Below are positions 5,934 through 11,139 of a DNA stretch of 11,139 bases, one piece after another; the first letter of the stretch is position 1, and the number at the start of each line of letters is the position of its first letter. The notes under the pieces were generated by a model. It made no database searches. It was given only the letters and a program-made list of their open reading frames with translations, and was not told the origin of the DNA. Both the position numbers and the translations under genes were made by a program. The stretch comes from Aminidesulfovibrio sp040307135. GTDB lineage: Bacteria; Desulfobacterota; Desulfovibrionia; Desulfovibrionales; Desulfovibrionaceae. The stretch lies in assembly GCA_040307135.1 (NCBI GenBank), contig JAWRKD010000117.1, positions 1-11,139 of the forward strand, given 5' to 3'.

Positions 5934-8060
5934 TCAACGGCCCGCCAGGACGCGGCCCAGTTCGCGCTGAAGCTCCGCCATGTCCACGGGCTTGGACAGG
6001 TAGCCGTCCATGCCCGCGGCCAGGAAGCGCTCGCGGTCCCCGGGCAGGGCGTGGGCCGTGAGCGCCAGGACGGGGACCCGGGCGTTGCGGCCCAGGCTTT
6101 GGTCCGCGCGGATGAGCCGGGTGGCCTCCACCCCGTCCATGTCCGGCATCTGGATGTCCATGAACACGGCGTCCACGTCCTCGGCCTTGAGCGCGGCCAG
6201 GGCCTCGGCCGCGCTGCCCGCCTGGATCACGCTGTGGCCGTCGCGCTCCAGCATGCGGCTCATGGCCAGCCGGTTCACGCGCTCGTCCTCCACCAAAAGC
6301 AGCCGCAGGCCCCGGGGAAGCTCGGCCGCGCCCTCGTTCCGGGCCGGGATCGTGGCCTCGGCCAGGTTCATGGGCAGGGTGATGTGCACCTCGGTGCCCA
6401 CGCCCGGCTCCGAGCACACGGCCAGGGTGCCGCGCATGAGCGCCACCAGCCGCTTCACGATGTTCAGCCCCAGGCCCGTGCCGCCCTGGCGGCGGGTCAG
6501 GGGGTTCTCCACCTGGGTGAAGGGCTCGAAGATGTCCTTGATCCGGGAGTCCGGGATGCCGATGCCCGTGTCGGAGACCACCAGGTGCACGGCCAGGTCC
6601 GCGCCCTCCGGGACCACGGGCAGGGGGTAGAGCTCGATGCGCACCTCGCCCTGCTCGCTGTACTTGAGCGCGTTGCCCGCCAGGTTGAAGATGATCTGGC
6701 GCAGCCGCCCGGGGTCGCCCAGCACGGGCCGGGCCAGGGCTGGCGCGATCCAGGTCGTGAAGCCCAGGCCCTTGTTGCGGGCCGTGGCGGCCAGGGCGCC
6801 CAGCACCGGCTCCACGGCCTGGTCCAGGGTGAAGGACACCCGCCGCAGGTGCAGACGCCCCGCCTCCATGCTGGAGAGGTCCAGCACGTCGCAGAGGATC
6901 TGGTTCAGGTGGCGGCTGGCGCCCAGGGCCGCCTCCACCCATTCGTCGCGGGTCTTGCGGTCCGGGGCCTCCTGCAGGATCTGGAGCATGCCCATGACCC
7001 CGGAAAGCGGGGTGCGTATCTCGTGGCTCATGATGGCCAGGAACTCGCTCTTGGCCCGGTTGGCGGCCTCGGCCTCCTCCTTGGCCCGCAGCAGTTCCTG
7101 CTCCATGCGCTTGCGGTCCGAGATGTCGTGCACGATGGAGTGCAGGAGCTTTTCGCCCCTGTGCCGGATGAGGCCGCTCAGGACCTCCACGTCGCGCACC
7201 GTGCCGTCGGCAAGGCGGTGGCGGAACTCGAAGTTCATGCGTTTCTGGTCCCGCACCCGGGCCATTTCCGCGGCCACCTCCGAGGGCGGCAGGGTGTTGA
7301 TGTCCTGGATGCGCATCTGCCGCAGCTGTTCCCGGGGCCAGCCATAGAAATCCGCGGCCGCGCGGTTGGCGTCCATGATCCGGCCGCTGTCCGGGTCGAT
7401 GAGCAGCTTCACCGCGGCGTGCTCCTCGAAGATGCTGCGGAACAGGTTCTCGCTCTCGGCCAGCTCCTCGCGCACCCGCGCGGTGCGCAGCCGCTTGGCC
7501 AGGAGCGCGCCGGTGAGGGCCGTGCCCGCGGGATAGATGAGCAGCACGGGCAGGGTGATGTGCGAGAGCACGTGCAGGGCCGTGTCCCAGGGCAGGGCGA
7601 ACATGCAGAGAAGCATGGCCGCGTGCACGGCCAGGCCGAAGAGCAGCAGCTCGGTCCAGGATATCTCGTGCAGGGGCTTCCTGCGCAGCCTGCGCCAGAG
7701 GATGCCGATGCAGCCCGCGCTCAGGATCACCGAGACCCCGGGGACCGCGCCCGCGCCGCCCTGGTAAACCCGGAAGGCCGCGGACATGGCCATGCATATC
7801 AGCGTGGGCAGGGAGCCGAAGAACAGGCCGGACACGCCGATGAGCACGGAGCGGGTGTCGAAGACCACGCCCGGGAGCAGGATCCAGGGCGTGAGCATGA
7901 CCACGATCACCAGCAGGCCCAGGACCAGGCCCAGGACAATCCGGTTGGGCAGCGTCTCCAGGAGCCGCCCCCGGGCCGGGAACAGGTCGAAGATGAGCAC
8001 CGCGGCCAACAGGATGGAGACGTTCCGGATCAGGGCGATGAAGGTGTCGGCGATCTGCAT
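5934..8060 (-). CDS. Membrane-bound hybrid sensor histidine kinase (5TMR-LYT, PAS, HisKA, HATPase, REC)
   Basis: A 708-residue protein. Hydrophobic segments fill residues ~10-190 (ILLAAVLIFDLF, IVLGLVLGLLVIVVML, SVLIGVSGLFFGSLPTLICM, VSVILSAGCIGIL, LLLFGLAVHAAMLLCMF, ITLPVLLIYPAGTALTGALL) in the pattern of the 5TM receptor of LytS-type sensors. A PAS domain follows at ~200-318 (ENLFRSIFEEHAAVKLLIDPDSGRIMDANRAAADFYG ... HDISDRKRME). HisKA has His346 in FLAIMSHEIRTPLSG. The ATPase domain has the N box around N463 (NLAGNALKYS), G1 DTGIGIP (D497), F box FEPFTQ and G2 GGTGLGL. The C-terminal receiver (~585-708) has acidic ED at 591-592, Asp635 in VFMDIQMPDMDG and Lys690 in YLSKPVD. All phosphotransfer residues are intact, but there is no HPt domain, so a separate phosphotransfer protein or response regulator is expected elsewhere. 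The ATG at 8060 has SD GAGGA (8067-8071) six nt upstream. The ligand is unknown. Confidence 0.93.
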   Translation of the reverse strand: MQIADTFIALIRNVSILLAAVLIFDLFPARGRLLETLPNRIVLGLVLGLLVIVVMLTPWILLPGVVFDTRSVLIGVSGLFFGSLPTLICMAMSAAFRVYQGGAGAVPGVSVILSAGCIGILWRRLRRKPLHEISWTELLLFGLAVHAAMLLCMFALPWDTALHVLSHITLPVLLIYPAGTALTGALLAKRLRTARVREELAESENLFRSIFEEHAAVKLLIDPDSGRIMDANRAAADFYGWPREQLRQMRIQDINTLPPSEVAAEMARVRDQKRMNFEFRHRLADGTVRDVEVLSGLIRHRGEKLLHSIVHDISDRKRMEQELLRAKEEAEAANRAKSEFLAIMSHEIRTPLSGVMGMLQILQEAPDRKTRDEWVEAALGASRHLNQILCDVLDLSSMEAGRLHLRRVSFTLDQAVEPVLGALAATARNKGLGFTTWIAPALARPVLGDPGRLRQIIFNLAGNALKYSEQGEVRIELYPLPVVPEGADLAVHLVVSDTGIGIPDSRIKDIFEPFTQVENPLTRRQGGTGLGLNIVKRLVALMRGTLAVCSEPGVGTEVHITLPMNLAEATIPARNEGAAELPRGLRLLLVEDERVNRLAMSRMLERDGHSVIQAGSAAEALAALKAEDVDAVFMDIQMPDMDGVEATRLIRADQSLGRNARVPVLALTAHALPGDRERFLAAGMDGYLSKPVDMAELQRELGRVLAGR

Positions 8061-8148
8061 GGCGTGTCCTCGGGCCTCGGCCCAGCCCTCTGTTTATACC
8101 CTGCAACGGACCCGGCTTGCATTATTATTCCCATACTTCGCGGGGAGG

Positions 8149-8177
8149 TTGTCAGCGATTTTACGGCGTTGTAATAT
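8149..8177 (+). promoter_or_regulatory. Sigma70-type promoter of the small exported protein gene
   Basis: TTGTCA (8149-8154) and TAATAT (8172-8177) are separated by exactly 17 nt, each 5 of 6 against consensus. Start of transcription would fall near 8184, giving a leader of about 30 nt with AAGGAG at 8202-8207. The stretch is markedly AT-richer than its surroundings. Confidence 0.7.
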
Positions 8178-8213
8178 CGAAACAAGTCCCAACCTCCAAC
8201 CAAGGAGCACATC

Positions 8214-8624
8214 ATGCGGCGCCTTCTCTTCTTCCTGGCCTTCGCCCTCCTCGCCCTTCCGGCCTTTGCCGGCGACTACCCGGACATCAAGGGCCAGTGG
8301 ACGTCCAAAACCACGTCCGTGGTCCACGGCAAGCTGGGCCACCGTGCCGCCGCCTCCACGCCCGAGTTCACGGACATGGAGTTCACCCTGCGCATCGACA
8401 AGCAGGAGGACGGCCGCTTCATCGGCGAGCGCGCCTCGGCCAAGCACAAGGAGATGGTCCTGGGCCTCATCGACGAGAACGGCGTCATCTCCATGGTGGA
8501 CGACGACGGCGTGTTCATGGGAACCTACGACAAGGCCACGGACACCATCAAGCTCACCTACATGGAGCCGGGCAAGGACTCCAAGGTGGTGTCCCGGGCC
8601 ACCTACGCCCGCGTCAAGAAGTAG
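8214..8624 (+). CDS. Small exported protein of unknown function
   Basis: A 136-residue protein that I do not recognise. It starts with a clear Sec signal peptide: MRR, a hydrophobic core LLFFLAFALLALPAF, and a likely cut after AFA, giving a mature protein of ~117 residues beginning GDYPDIKGQW. The mature part alternates short strands and turns (FTDMEFTLRIDKQEDGRFIGERASAK, MVLGLIDENGVISMVDDDGVFMGTYD, TIKLTYMEPGKDSKVVSRATYARV), suggesting a small beta-barrel or sandwich of the lipocalin/calycin kind, with a G-x-W near the start; this is inference from pattern only. It has no cysteine, hence no lipoprotein box or disulfide, and is presumably periplasmic. The start is firm (AAGGAG six nt upstream of ATG). 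It has its own promoter and a good terminator, so it is a single-gene unit, divergent from the hybrid kinase across a 153-bp spacer; a link between the two is possible but unproven. Confidence 0.85.
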   Translation: MRRLLFFLAFALLALPAFAGDYPDIKGQWTSKTTSVVHGKLGHRAAASTPEFTDMEFTLRIDKQEDGRFIGERASAKHKEMVLGLIDENGVISMVDDDGVFMGTYDKATDTIKLTYMEPGKDSKVVSRATYARVKK

Positions 8625-8656
8625 CGGCCCGGCTTCGCCGGTTTCACGAAAAGACG

Positions 8657-8684
8657 GGGAGGGCTTTGCCCTCCCTGAATTTTT
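8657..8684 (+). terminator. Rho-independent terminator of the small exported protein gene
   Basis: Perfect 8-bp stem GGGAGGGC (8657-8664) / GCCCTCCC (8668-8675) with a TTT loop, followed by TGAATTTTT. It lies 32 bp after the stop. A second small hairpin, CCGGC-TTC-GCCGG (8629-8641), lies between. Confidence 0.75.
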
Positions 8685-8760
8685 CCGGGCAGCGGTTGCG
8701 GGAGGGGCCGGGTTTCCGTATGGAAGGTCCAGGGTTCCACATCCGTTTCCAGGGGGATTC

Positions 8761-9825
8761 ATGCGCGCATTCCACCGCCGCAAGCCCGAGAGCGTGGGCC
8801 AGTCCCCGGGCCTGCTCGTCTATGTGGGCCAGGACCGCGACTTCCACCCCGCCCTGACGAGCATCTCGTTCACCTCCGGCGAGGTCGCCGAGACCTGCTG
8901 CGAACTGCCCAGCGCGCCGCCGCCGGACGACGACGGCCGCGTGCACCTGTTCAACGTCATGGGCGTGCACGAGCCCGAGTTCATCCGCCGCATCGGCGAG
9001 CGCTTCAACCTCTCGCCGCTGACCCTGGAGGACATCCTGGACACCAGCCAGCGGCCCAAGGCCGAGGAGCTGGACGACGGCCGGGCCTTCCTGGTGCTCA
9101 AGAACGTGGACTTCTCGGCCGAGAAGAGCCAGCTCATCGAGGAGCAGGTCTGCGTGCTCTGGGGCCCCAACTACGTGGTCACCTTCCAGGAAAGCGCGGC
9201 GAACCTCTGCGAACCCATCATCGCCCGCCTGCGCCGGGGCAAGGGCCGCATCCGCACGGCAGGCCCGGGCTACATCGTCATCGCCCTGCTGGACTCCATC
9301 ATGGACCGGGCCTCGGTGACGCTGGGCACGATCGCGGCCGAGGCCGAGGAGCTGGAGGACGAGCTGGCCGAGAACCCGGACGAGGGCACCCTGCGGGTCA
9401 TCTACCGGCTCAAGCGCGAGATCTTGTTTCTGCGCAACGCGCTCTCGCCCATGCAGGAGGTGCTCACCCAGCTTTCGGGCGACGAGGTGGGCGAGCTGAG
9501 CGAGGCCAGCGACGGCTACCTGCGCGACGTGCGCGACCACACGGCCAAGGTGGTGGACGAGGTCAAGACCCTGCACGACCTGCTCACGGCCATGCTCGAC
9601 CTGCACATCTCCCTGGCGGGCATGCGCATGAACCGGACCATCAAGTTCCTCACCGGCGTGGCCACCATCTTCATCCCGCTCACCTTCCTGGCCGGGGTCT
9701 GGGGCATGAATTTCCGGGCCATGCCCGAGCTGGACTGGGAATACGGCTACATCACGGCCCTGGGCCTCATGGCGCTGGTGGGCGTGGGCATGGCCGTGTA
9801 CTTCGCCAAGAGGAAGTGGTTCTAG
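8761..9825 (+). CDS. corA: CorA-family divalent cation (Mg2+/Co2+) transporter
   Basis: A 354-residue protein of typical CorA length. CorA is a pentameric inner-membrane channel taking up Mg2+ and related cations. The large N-terminal cytoplasmic domain (1-~290) includes HLFNVMGVHEPEFIRRIGERFNLSPLTLEDILDTSQRPKAEE, the family's most conserved soluble stretch, then EEQVCVLWGPNYVVTFQE and the long charged helices (AEAEELEDELAENPDEGTLRVIYRLKREILFLRNALSPMQEVL). Two C-terminal membrane segments follow: ~296-314 (LTGVATIFIPLTFLAGVWG) and ~330-348 (YITALGLMALVGVGMAVYF). The signature GMN is at 315-317, here WGMNF, and the positively charged tail AKRKWF is present. The ATG at 8761 is preceded by AGGGGGA (8751-8757). 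No Mg-responsive leader is evident in the 76-nt gap after the upstream terminator. The family call is safe; whether Mg2+, Co2+ or Zn2+ is the main substrate is not readable. Confidence 0.93.
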   Translation: MRAFHRRKPESVGQSPGLLVYVGQDRDFHPALTSISFTSGEVAETCCELPSAPPPDDDGRVHLFNVMGVHEPEFIRRIGERFNLSPLTLEDILDTSQRPKAEELDDGRAFLVLKNVDFSAEKSQLIEEQVCVLWGPNYVVTFQESAANLCEPIIARLRRGKGRIRTAGPGYIVIALLDSIMDRASVTLGTIAAEAEELEDELAENPDEGTLRVIYRLKREILFLRNALSPMQEVLTQLSGDEVGELSEASDGYLRDVRDHTAKVVDEVKTLHDLLTAMLDLHISLAGMRMNRTIKFLTGVATIFIPLTFLAGVWGMNFRAMPELDWEYGYITALGLMALVGVGMAVYFAKRKWF

Positions 9826-9853
9826 GCCCCCGCCGGGGCGCTCGCGGAAAACG

Positions 9854-9879
9854 GAAAGCCGGGGCCAGCCCCGCCTTTC
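9854..9879 (+). terminator. Hairpin downstream of corA, weak terminator candidate
   Basis: GAAAGCCGGGGC (9854-9865) pairs with GCCCCGCCTTTC (9868-9879) with one mismatch. It is GC-rich but lacks a T tract beyond CTTTC. It may act together with the stem-loop at 9904-9939. Confidence 0.4.
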
Positions 9880-9903
9880 GCATGGGGTCGCGGCCCGGCT
9901 GGA

Positions 9904-9964
9904 GTGTCGATGTTTTCTCGTTTCATCGACACGTTTTTTGAACCTGTCGATGCCGTGGACAGGT
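9904..9964. repeat. Three alternating inverted repeats after corA; the first pair doubles as a terminator candidate
   Basis: GTGTCGATG (9904-9912) is a perfect inverted match to CATCGACAC (9924-9932), which is followed by GTTTTTT (9933-9939): an intrinsic-terminator layout for corA. A third copy, TGTCGATG (9945-9952), pairs equally well with the middle arm, so two exclusive hairpins are possible. Copy starts are 19 and 21 bp apart, near two helical turns each. ACCTGTC (9942-9948) / GACAGGT (9958-9964) adds a further dyad. Confidence 0.6.
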
Positions 9965-9968
9965 CAGT

Positions 9969-9998
9969 AAAAAAGGCGGCCCCGCTCGGAGCCGCCTT
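9969..9998 (-). terminator. Terminator of the toxin-antitoxin operon
   Basis: Stem AAGGCGGC (9973-9980) / GCCGCCTT (9991-9998), loop of 10. On the minus strand it is followed by six T (9974-9969), a good intrinsic terminator about 50 nt after the antitoxin stop. The same hairpin recurs at 11006-11036 with one base changed in 29. Confidence 0.75.
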
Positions 9999-10048
9999 GT
10001 GTTGTTCCGCGAACGAGCCCAAGGCTCACGTGAAACCAGCGAAGCCGG

Positions 10049-10375
10049 TCAGGCCCGTGCGGACGCCTGCCTCTTGGCCCGGCTCCGGCCGCGCTCGCGC
10101 ACGGTGAATTCCACGTCCTGGCCCAGGTCCGCGAACCAGCGCACCAGCCGGTCCAGGGTCACCAGGTCCAGGCGGCCGCGCAGCACCTTGGAGATGGTGG
10201 GCTGGTCGGTCTTGCAGCGCGCGGCCACGTCCTTCTGGGTGAGCCTCTCGCGCCGCATGAGCCGGGCCAGGTCCAGGACCATCCGGGCCTTGACCGTGAG
10301 TTCCTGCGGGTTTTCCAGCAACAGGTCCTCAAACACGTTGCCGCTGCTCTCAATGATCCGCGTTTTTCCCTTCAT
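10049..10375 (-). CDS. HTH (XRE/HigA-like, HTH_37 type) antitoxin
   Basis: A 108-residue DNA-binding protein. Its opening RIIESSGNVFEDLLLENPQELTVKARMVLDLARLMRRERLTQKDVAARCKTDQPTISKVLRGRLDLVTLDRLVRWFADLGQDVEFTV follows the pattern of antitoxins paired with Gp49-like RelE toxins: 'SGNvFeDl', 'KA.l...i...i', then the helix-turn-helix (about 43-68: LTQKDVAARCKTDQPTISKVLRGR) and the closing 'LdrLvr.fa.LG.DVe'. The basic tail RERGRSRAKRQASARA lies beyond the conserved core. Its ATG overlaps the toxin stop by 4 nt (ATGA, 10372-10375) and has SD GGGGAG (10381-10386) five nt upstream, so the pair is translationally coupled. The order is toxin first, antitoxin second, as in higBA. It probably neutralises the toxin and represses the operon at the dyad at 10779-10807; that role is inferred from family and context. 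Confidence 0.88.
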   Translation of the reverse strand: MKGKTRIIESSGNVFEDLLLENPQELTVKARMVLDLARLMRRERLTQKDVAARCKTDQPTISKVLRGRLDLVTLDRLVRWFADLGQDVEFTVRERGRSRAKRQASARA

Positions 10376-10773
10376 GATCTCTCCCCAGTGGGTTCGGCGT
10401 CCCAGCGCTCGGCCTCGCGCAGACGCCGCCTGACCATCTCTATTTCCGTTTTCGGCGTGGCGATGCCCTGCTTGGATTTCTTCTGAAAGGCGTGGAGCAC
10501 GTACAGGCCTTTTTTCAGCTTCACCGCGTAGGCCACCCGGTAGGTGCCAGCCTCGTCGTCGGCCACGATCTTCATGACCCCGGAGCCCCGCTCTCCCAGT
10601 TCGGCAAAGGGCTTGGCGTTGGCCGCCTTGTCGCCGTGCTGGGCCACGCGCAGGGCATAGCCCACCGCTCGGCGCACCATCTCTGAAAAGGAACGCACCG
10701 TTTCAAGGCTGTCGCCCATCCAGAAAAGCGGTCTCTGCGGGGCGTCGTGTCGTTGCGCGTCGAGATTGGCCAC
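10372..10773 (-). CDS. RelE/HigB-type toxin, phage Gp49-like family
   Basis: Its core RPLFWMGDSLETVRSFSEMVRRAVGYALRVAQHGDKAANAKPFAELGERGSGVMKIVADDEAGTYRVAYAVKLKKGLYVLHAFQKKSKQGIATPKTEIEMVRRRLREAE contains the diagnostic features of Gp49-like toxins: 'LfWmGdS', 'VRravGyALr.AQ.G', 'gvmkIv.D..GtYRvaYavk', 'lYvLHAFQKKSk.GiaTPk.ei...r.Rl'. Family members cut mRNA at the ribosome. The conserved basic and aromatic residues are present and nothing is broken. The start is uncertain. The frame is open back to ATG 10800, but that ATG sits between a TTGACA -35 and a TATTGT -10, and codons 10800-10774 have AT-rich third positions unlike the gene. GTG at 10773 (133 residues) falls where transcription should begin, suggesting a leaderless start. 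The stop overlaps the antitoxin start by 4 nt. The family call is strong; the start is provisional. Confidence 0.87.
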   Translation of the reverse strand: MANLDAQRHDAPQRPLFWMGDSLETVRSFSEMVRRAVGYALRVAQHGDKAANAKPFAELGERGSGVMKIVADDEAGTYRVAYAVKLKKGLYVLHAFQKKSKQGIATPKTEIEMVRRRLREAERWDAEPTGERS

Positions 10774-10778
10774 AGCAG

Positions 10779-10807
10779 GACAATATGGCAAATCTACCAT
10801 TTGTCAA
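10779..10807 (-). promoter_or_regulatory. Promoter and overlapping dyad operator of the toxin-antitoxin operon
   Basis: On the minus strand a perfect TTGACA (10807-10802) and TATTGT (10785-10780) are 16 nt apart. The same segment is a dyad: GACAATATGG (plus strand from 10779) against CCATTTGTC (to 10805) with one bulged base, and ATGGCAAATCTACCAT (10785-10800) in the centre with 12 of 16 positions symmetric. The -35 and -10 sit in opposite arms, so a bound dimeric HTH protein would block RNA polymerase: the expected autoregulation of such modules. Confidence 0.65.
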
Positions 10808-10969
10808 GAAGCGGCTTCCTGGTCATGCCCCCGCCCTTTCCAGTGGTCCTTGCCTGTCCTGGGCAACGGCCCCGCCAAGGCCTGTGCGCGATGTTCACAG
10901 TCCAGCGCCCGCGCCCGGCCCAGATCTGCCCGTGGACCATGGTCGCGGGTGTTTCCGGGTTAACGGGCG
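10808..10969. other. Gene-free spacer upstream of the toxin-antitoxin promoter
   Basis: No open frame here has a ribosome binding site or a recognisable product on either strand. The only structures seen are a short inverted repeat TTGCC...GGCAA (about 10850-10866) and a GTTAAC palindrome near 10959-10964. The adjoining repeat cluster and terminator are listed separately. Confidence 0.5.
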
Positions 10970-11003
10970 GGAATACCGGACGGTATTCCGGACGGAATAC
11001 TGG
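10970..11003. repeat. Triple alternating repeat GGAATACC / GGTATTCC / GGAATACT
   Basis: GGAATACC (10970-10977), GGTATTCC (10982-10989) and GGAATACT (10994-11001) stand 12 bp apart in alternating orientation, each pair separated by the same GGAC. Arms 1-2 (8 bp) and 2-3 (7 bp) form exclusive hairpins with identical loops. It abuts the terminator on its right. It could be a binding-site array or a transcript switch; no owner gene is evident. Confidence 0.7.
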
Positions 11004-11005
11004 CG

Positions 11006-11036
11006 AAAAAGGCGGCCCCGTTCGGAGCCGCCTTTT
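11006..11036. terminator. Bidirectional terminator, near-copy of the one at 9969-9998
   Basis: Stem AAAAGGCGGC (11007-11016) / GCCGCCTTTT (11027-11036) with a 10-nt loop. A run on one side and T run on the other allow it to work both ways. On the minus strand it lies 25 nt after the stop of the gene cut by the right edge. Confidence 0.75.
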
Positions 11037-11061
11037 GCTTTTCAGGAAACGAGGCGAAGCC

Positions 11062-11139
11062 TCATCCGGCCGGATCTTCGCACCCGCAGCCGCCCTCGTC
11101 GCCGAGCTGCGGCGGCTCCTCGTCGGAGTCGTCCGGCTC
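11062..11139 (-). CDS. C-terminal end of an unidentified acidic protein, cut by right window edge
   Basis: A minus-strand frame enters from the right edge and ends at TGA 11064-11062 after 25 codons: EPDDSDEEPPQLGDEGGCGC, then EDPAG. Third positions are almost all G or C, as in real genes here, and a good intrinsic terminator follows 25 nt later, so a true gene end is likely. It is acidic, with a Gly-Cys-Gly-Cys pair near the end, which can be a metal-binding tail, but 25 residues are too few to name a family. A short GAGGC-GAA-GCCTC hairpin overlaps the stop codon. Confidence 0.6.
   Translation of the reverse strand, partial: EPDDSDEEPPQLGDEGGCGCEDPAG

Noticed and set aside
8093..8098. TATAAA (minus strand) as a -10 box for the hybrid kinase
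   Set aside because: A reasonable -10 at a sensible distance from the ATG, but no acceptable -35 hexamer at 16-18 nt.
8696..8724. TTGCGG/TATGGA as a corA promoter
   Set aside because: Spacing is 17 nt, but each hexamer matches only 3 of 6 positions. A promoter must exist after the terminator, but this evidence is too weak to name it.
9904..10107. Plus-strand frame of 67 codons (MSMFSRFIDTFFEPVDAVDRS...)
   Set aside because: It reads through two hairpins and the toxin-antitoxin terminator, has no SD, and ends antisense to the antitoxin. It looks like chance translation of the repeats.
10766..10963. Plus-strand frame of 65 codons over the toxin promoter
   Set aside because: It is antisense to the toxin start, has no ribosome binding site and no recognisable family, and its composition changes at the promoter dyad.
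10970..11001. Triple GGAATAC repeat as a CRISPR array
   Set aside because: Repeats are 8 bp, alternate in orientation and have identical 4-bp spacers; there are no cas genes.

Overview
The window is a very GC-rich stretch of a bacterial chromosome with strong G/C bias at third codon positions. Gene content and gene style (PAS/HisKA kinases, rimO followed by a THUMP methyltransferase, RelE/HigA toxin-antitoxin, dispersed long palindromes) suggest a deltaproteobacterium, probably of the Desulfovibrionales. That placement is inference from protein style, not from a marker search.

Layout, left to right. (1) Positions 1-1439, minus strand: the first ~480 residues of a phage structural protein, cut by the left edge. 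(2) 1440-1707: a gene-free spacer with a poly-G tract and a ~108-bp imperfect palindrome whose outer end supplies the stop codon of the next gene. (3) 1708-3180, minus: a soluble PAS histidine kinase with an unusual N-terminal region. (4) 3283-4590 and 4599-5786, plus: rimO (ribosomal protein S12 methylthiotransferase) and an RlmL-type THUMP RNA methyltransferase, 8 bp apart, apparently a small ribosome-modification operon divergent from the kinase. (5) 5787-5933: a convergent spacer carrying exactly one arm of the same palindrome plus a small terminator hairpin. (6) 5934-8060, minus: a membrane-bound hybrid histidine kinase (5TMR-LYT sensor, PAS, HisKA, HATPase, receiver). (7) 8214-8624, plus: a small exported protein with its own sigma70-type promoter and terminator. 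(8) 8761-9825, plus: a CorA-type divalent cation transporter. (9) 9826-10048: a spacer with several inverted repeats and a terminator. (10) 10049-10773, minus: a RelE/Gp49-like toxin and HTH antitoxin operon, with a promoter embedded in a dyad operator. (11) 10808-11061: a gene-free spacer with a triple alternating repeat and a second, nearly identical terminator. (12) 11062-11139, minus: the last 25 codons of an acidic, Cys-containing protein cut by the right edge.

The core genes are ordinary. The least explained material lies between genes: the full and half copies of the long palindrome, and two spacers bracketing the toxin-antitoxin module that share the same order of parts (three alternating inverted repeats, a 28/29-identical terminator, a short hairpin whose stem sequence differs but still pairs). 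I see no CRISPR array, tRNA, rRNA, transposase or integrase.
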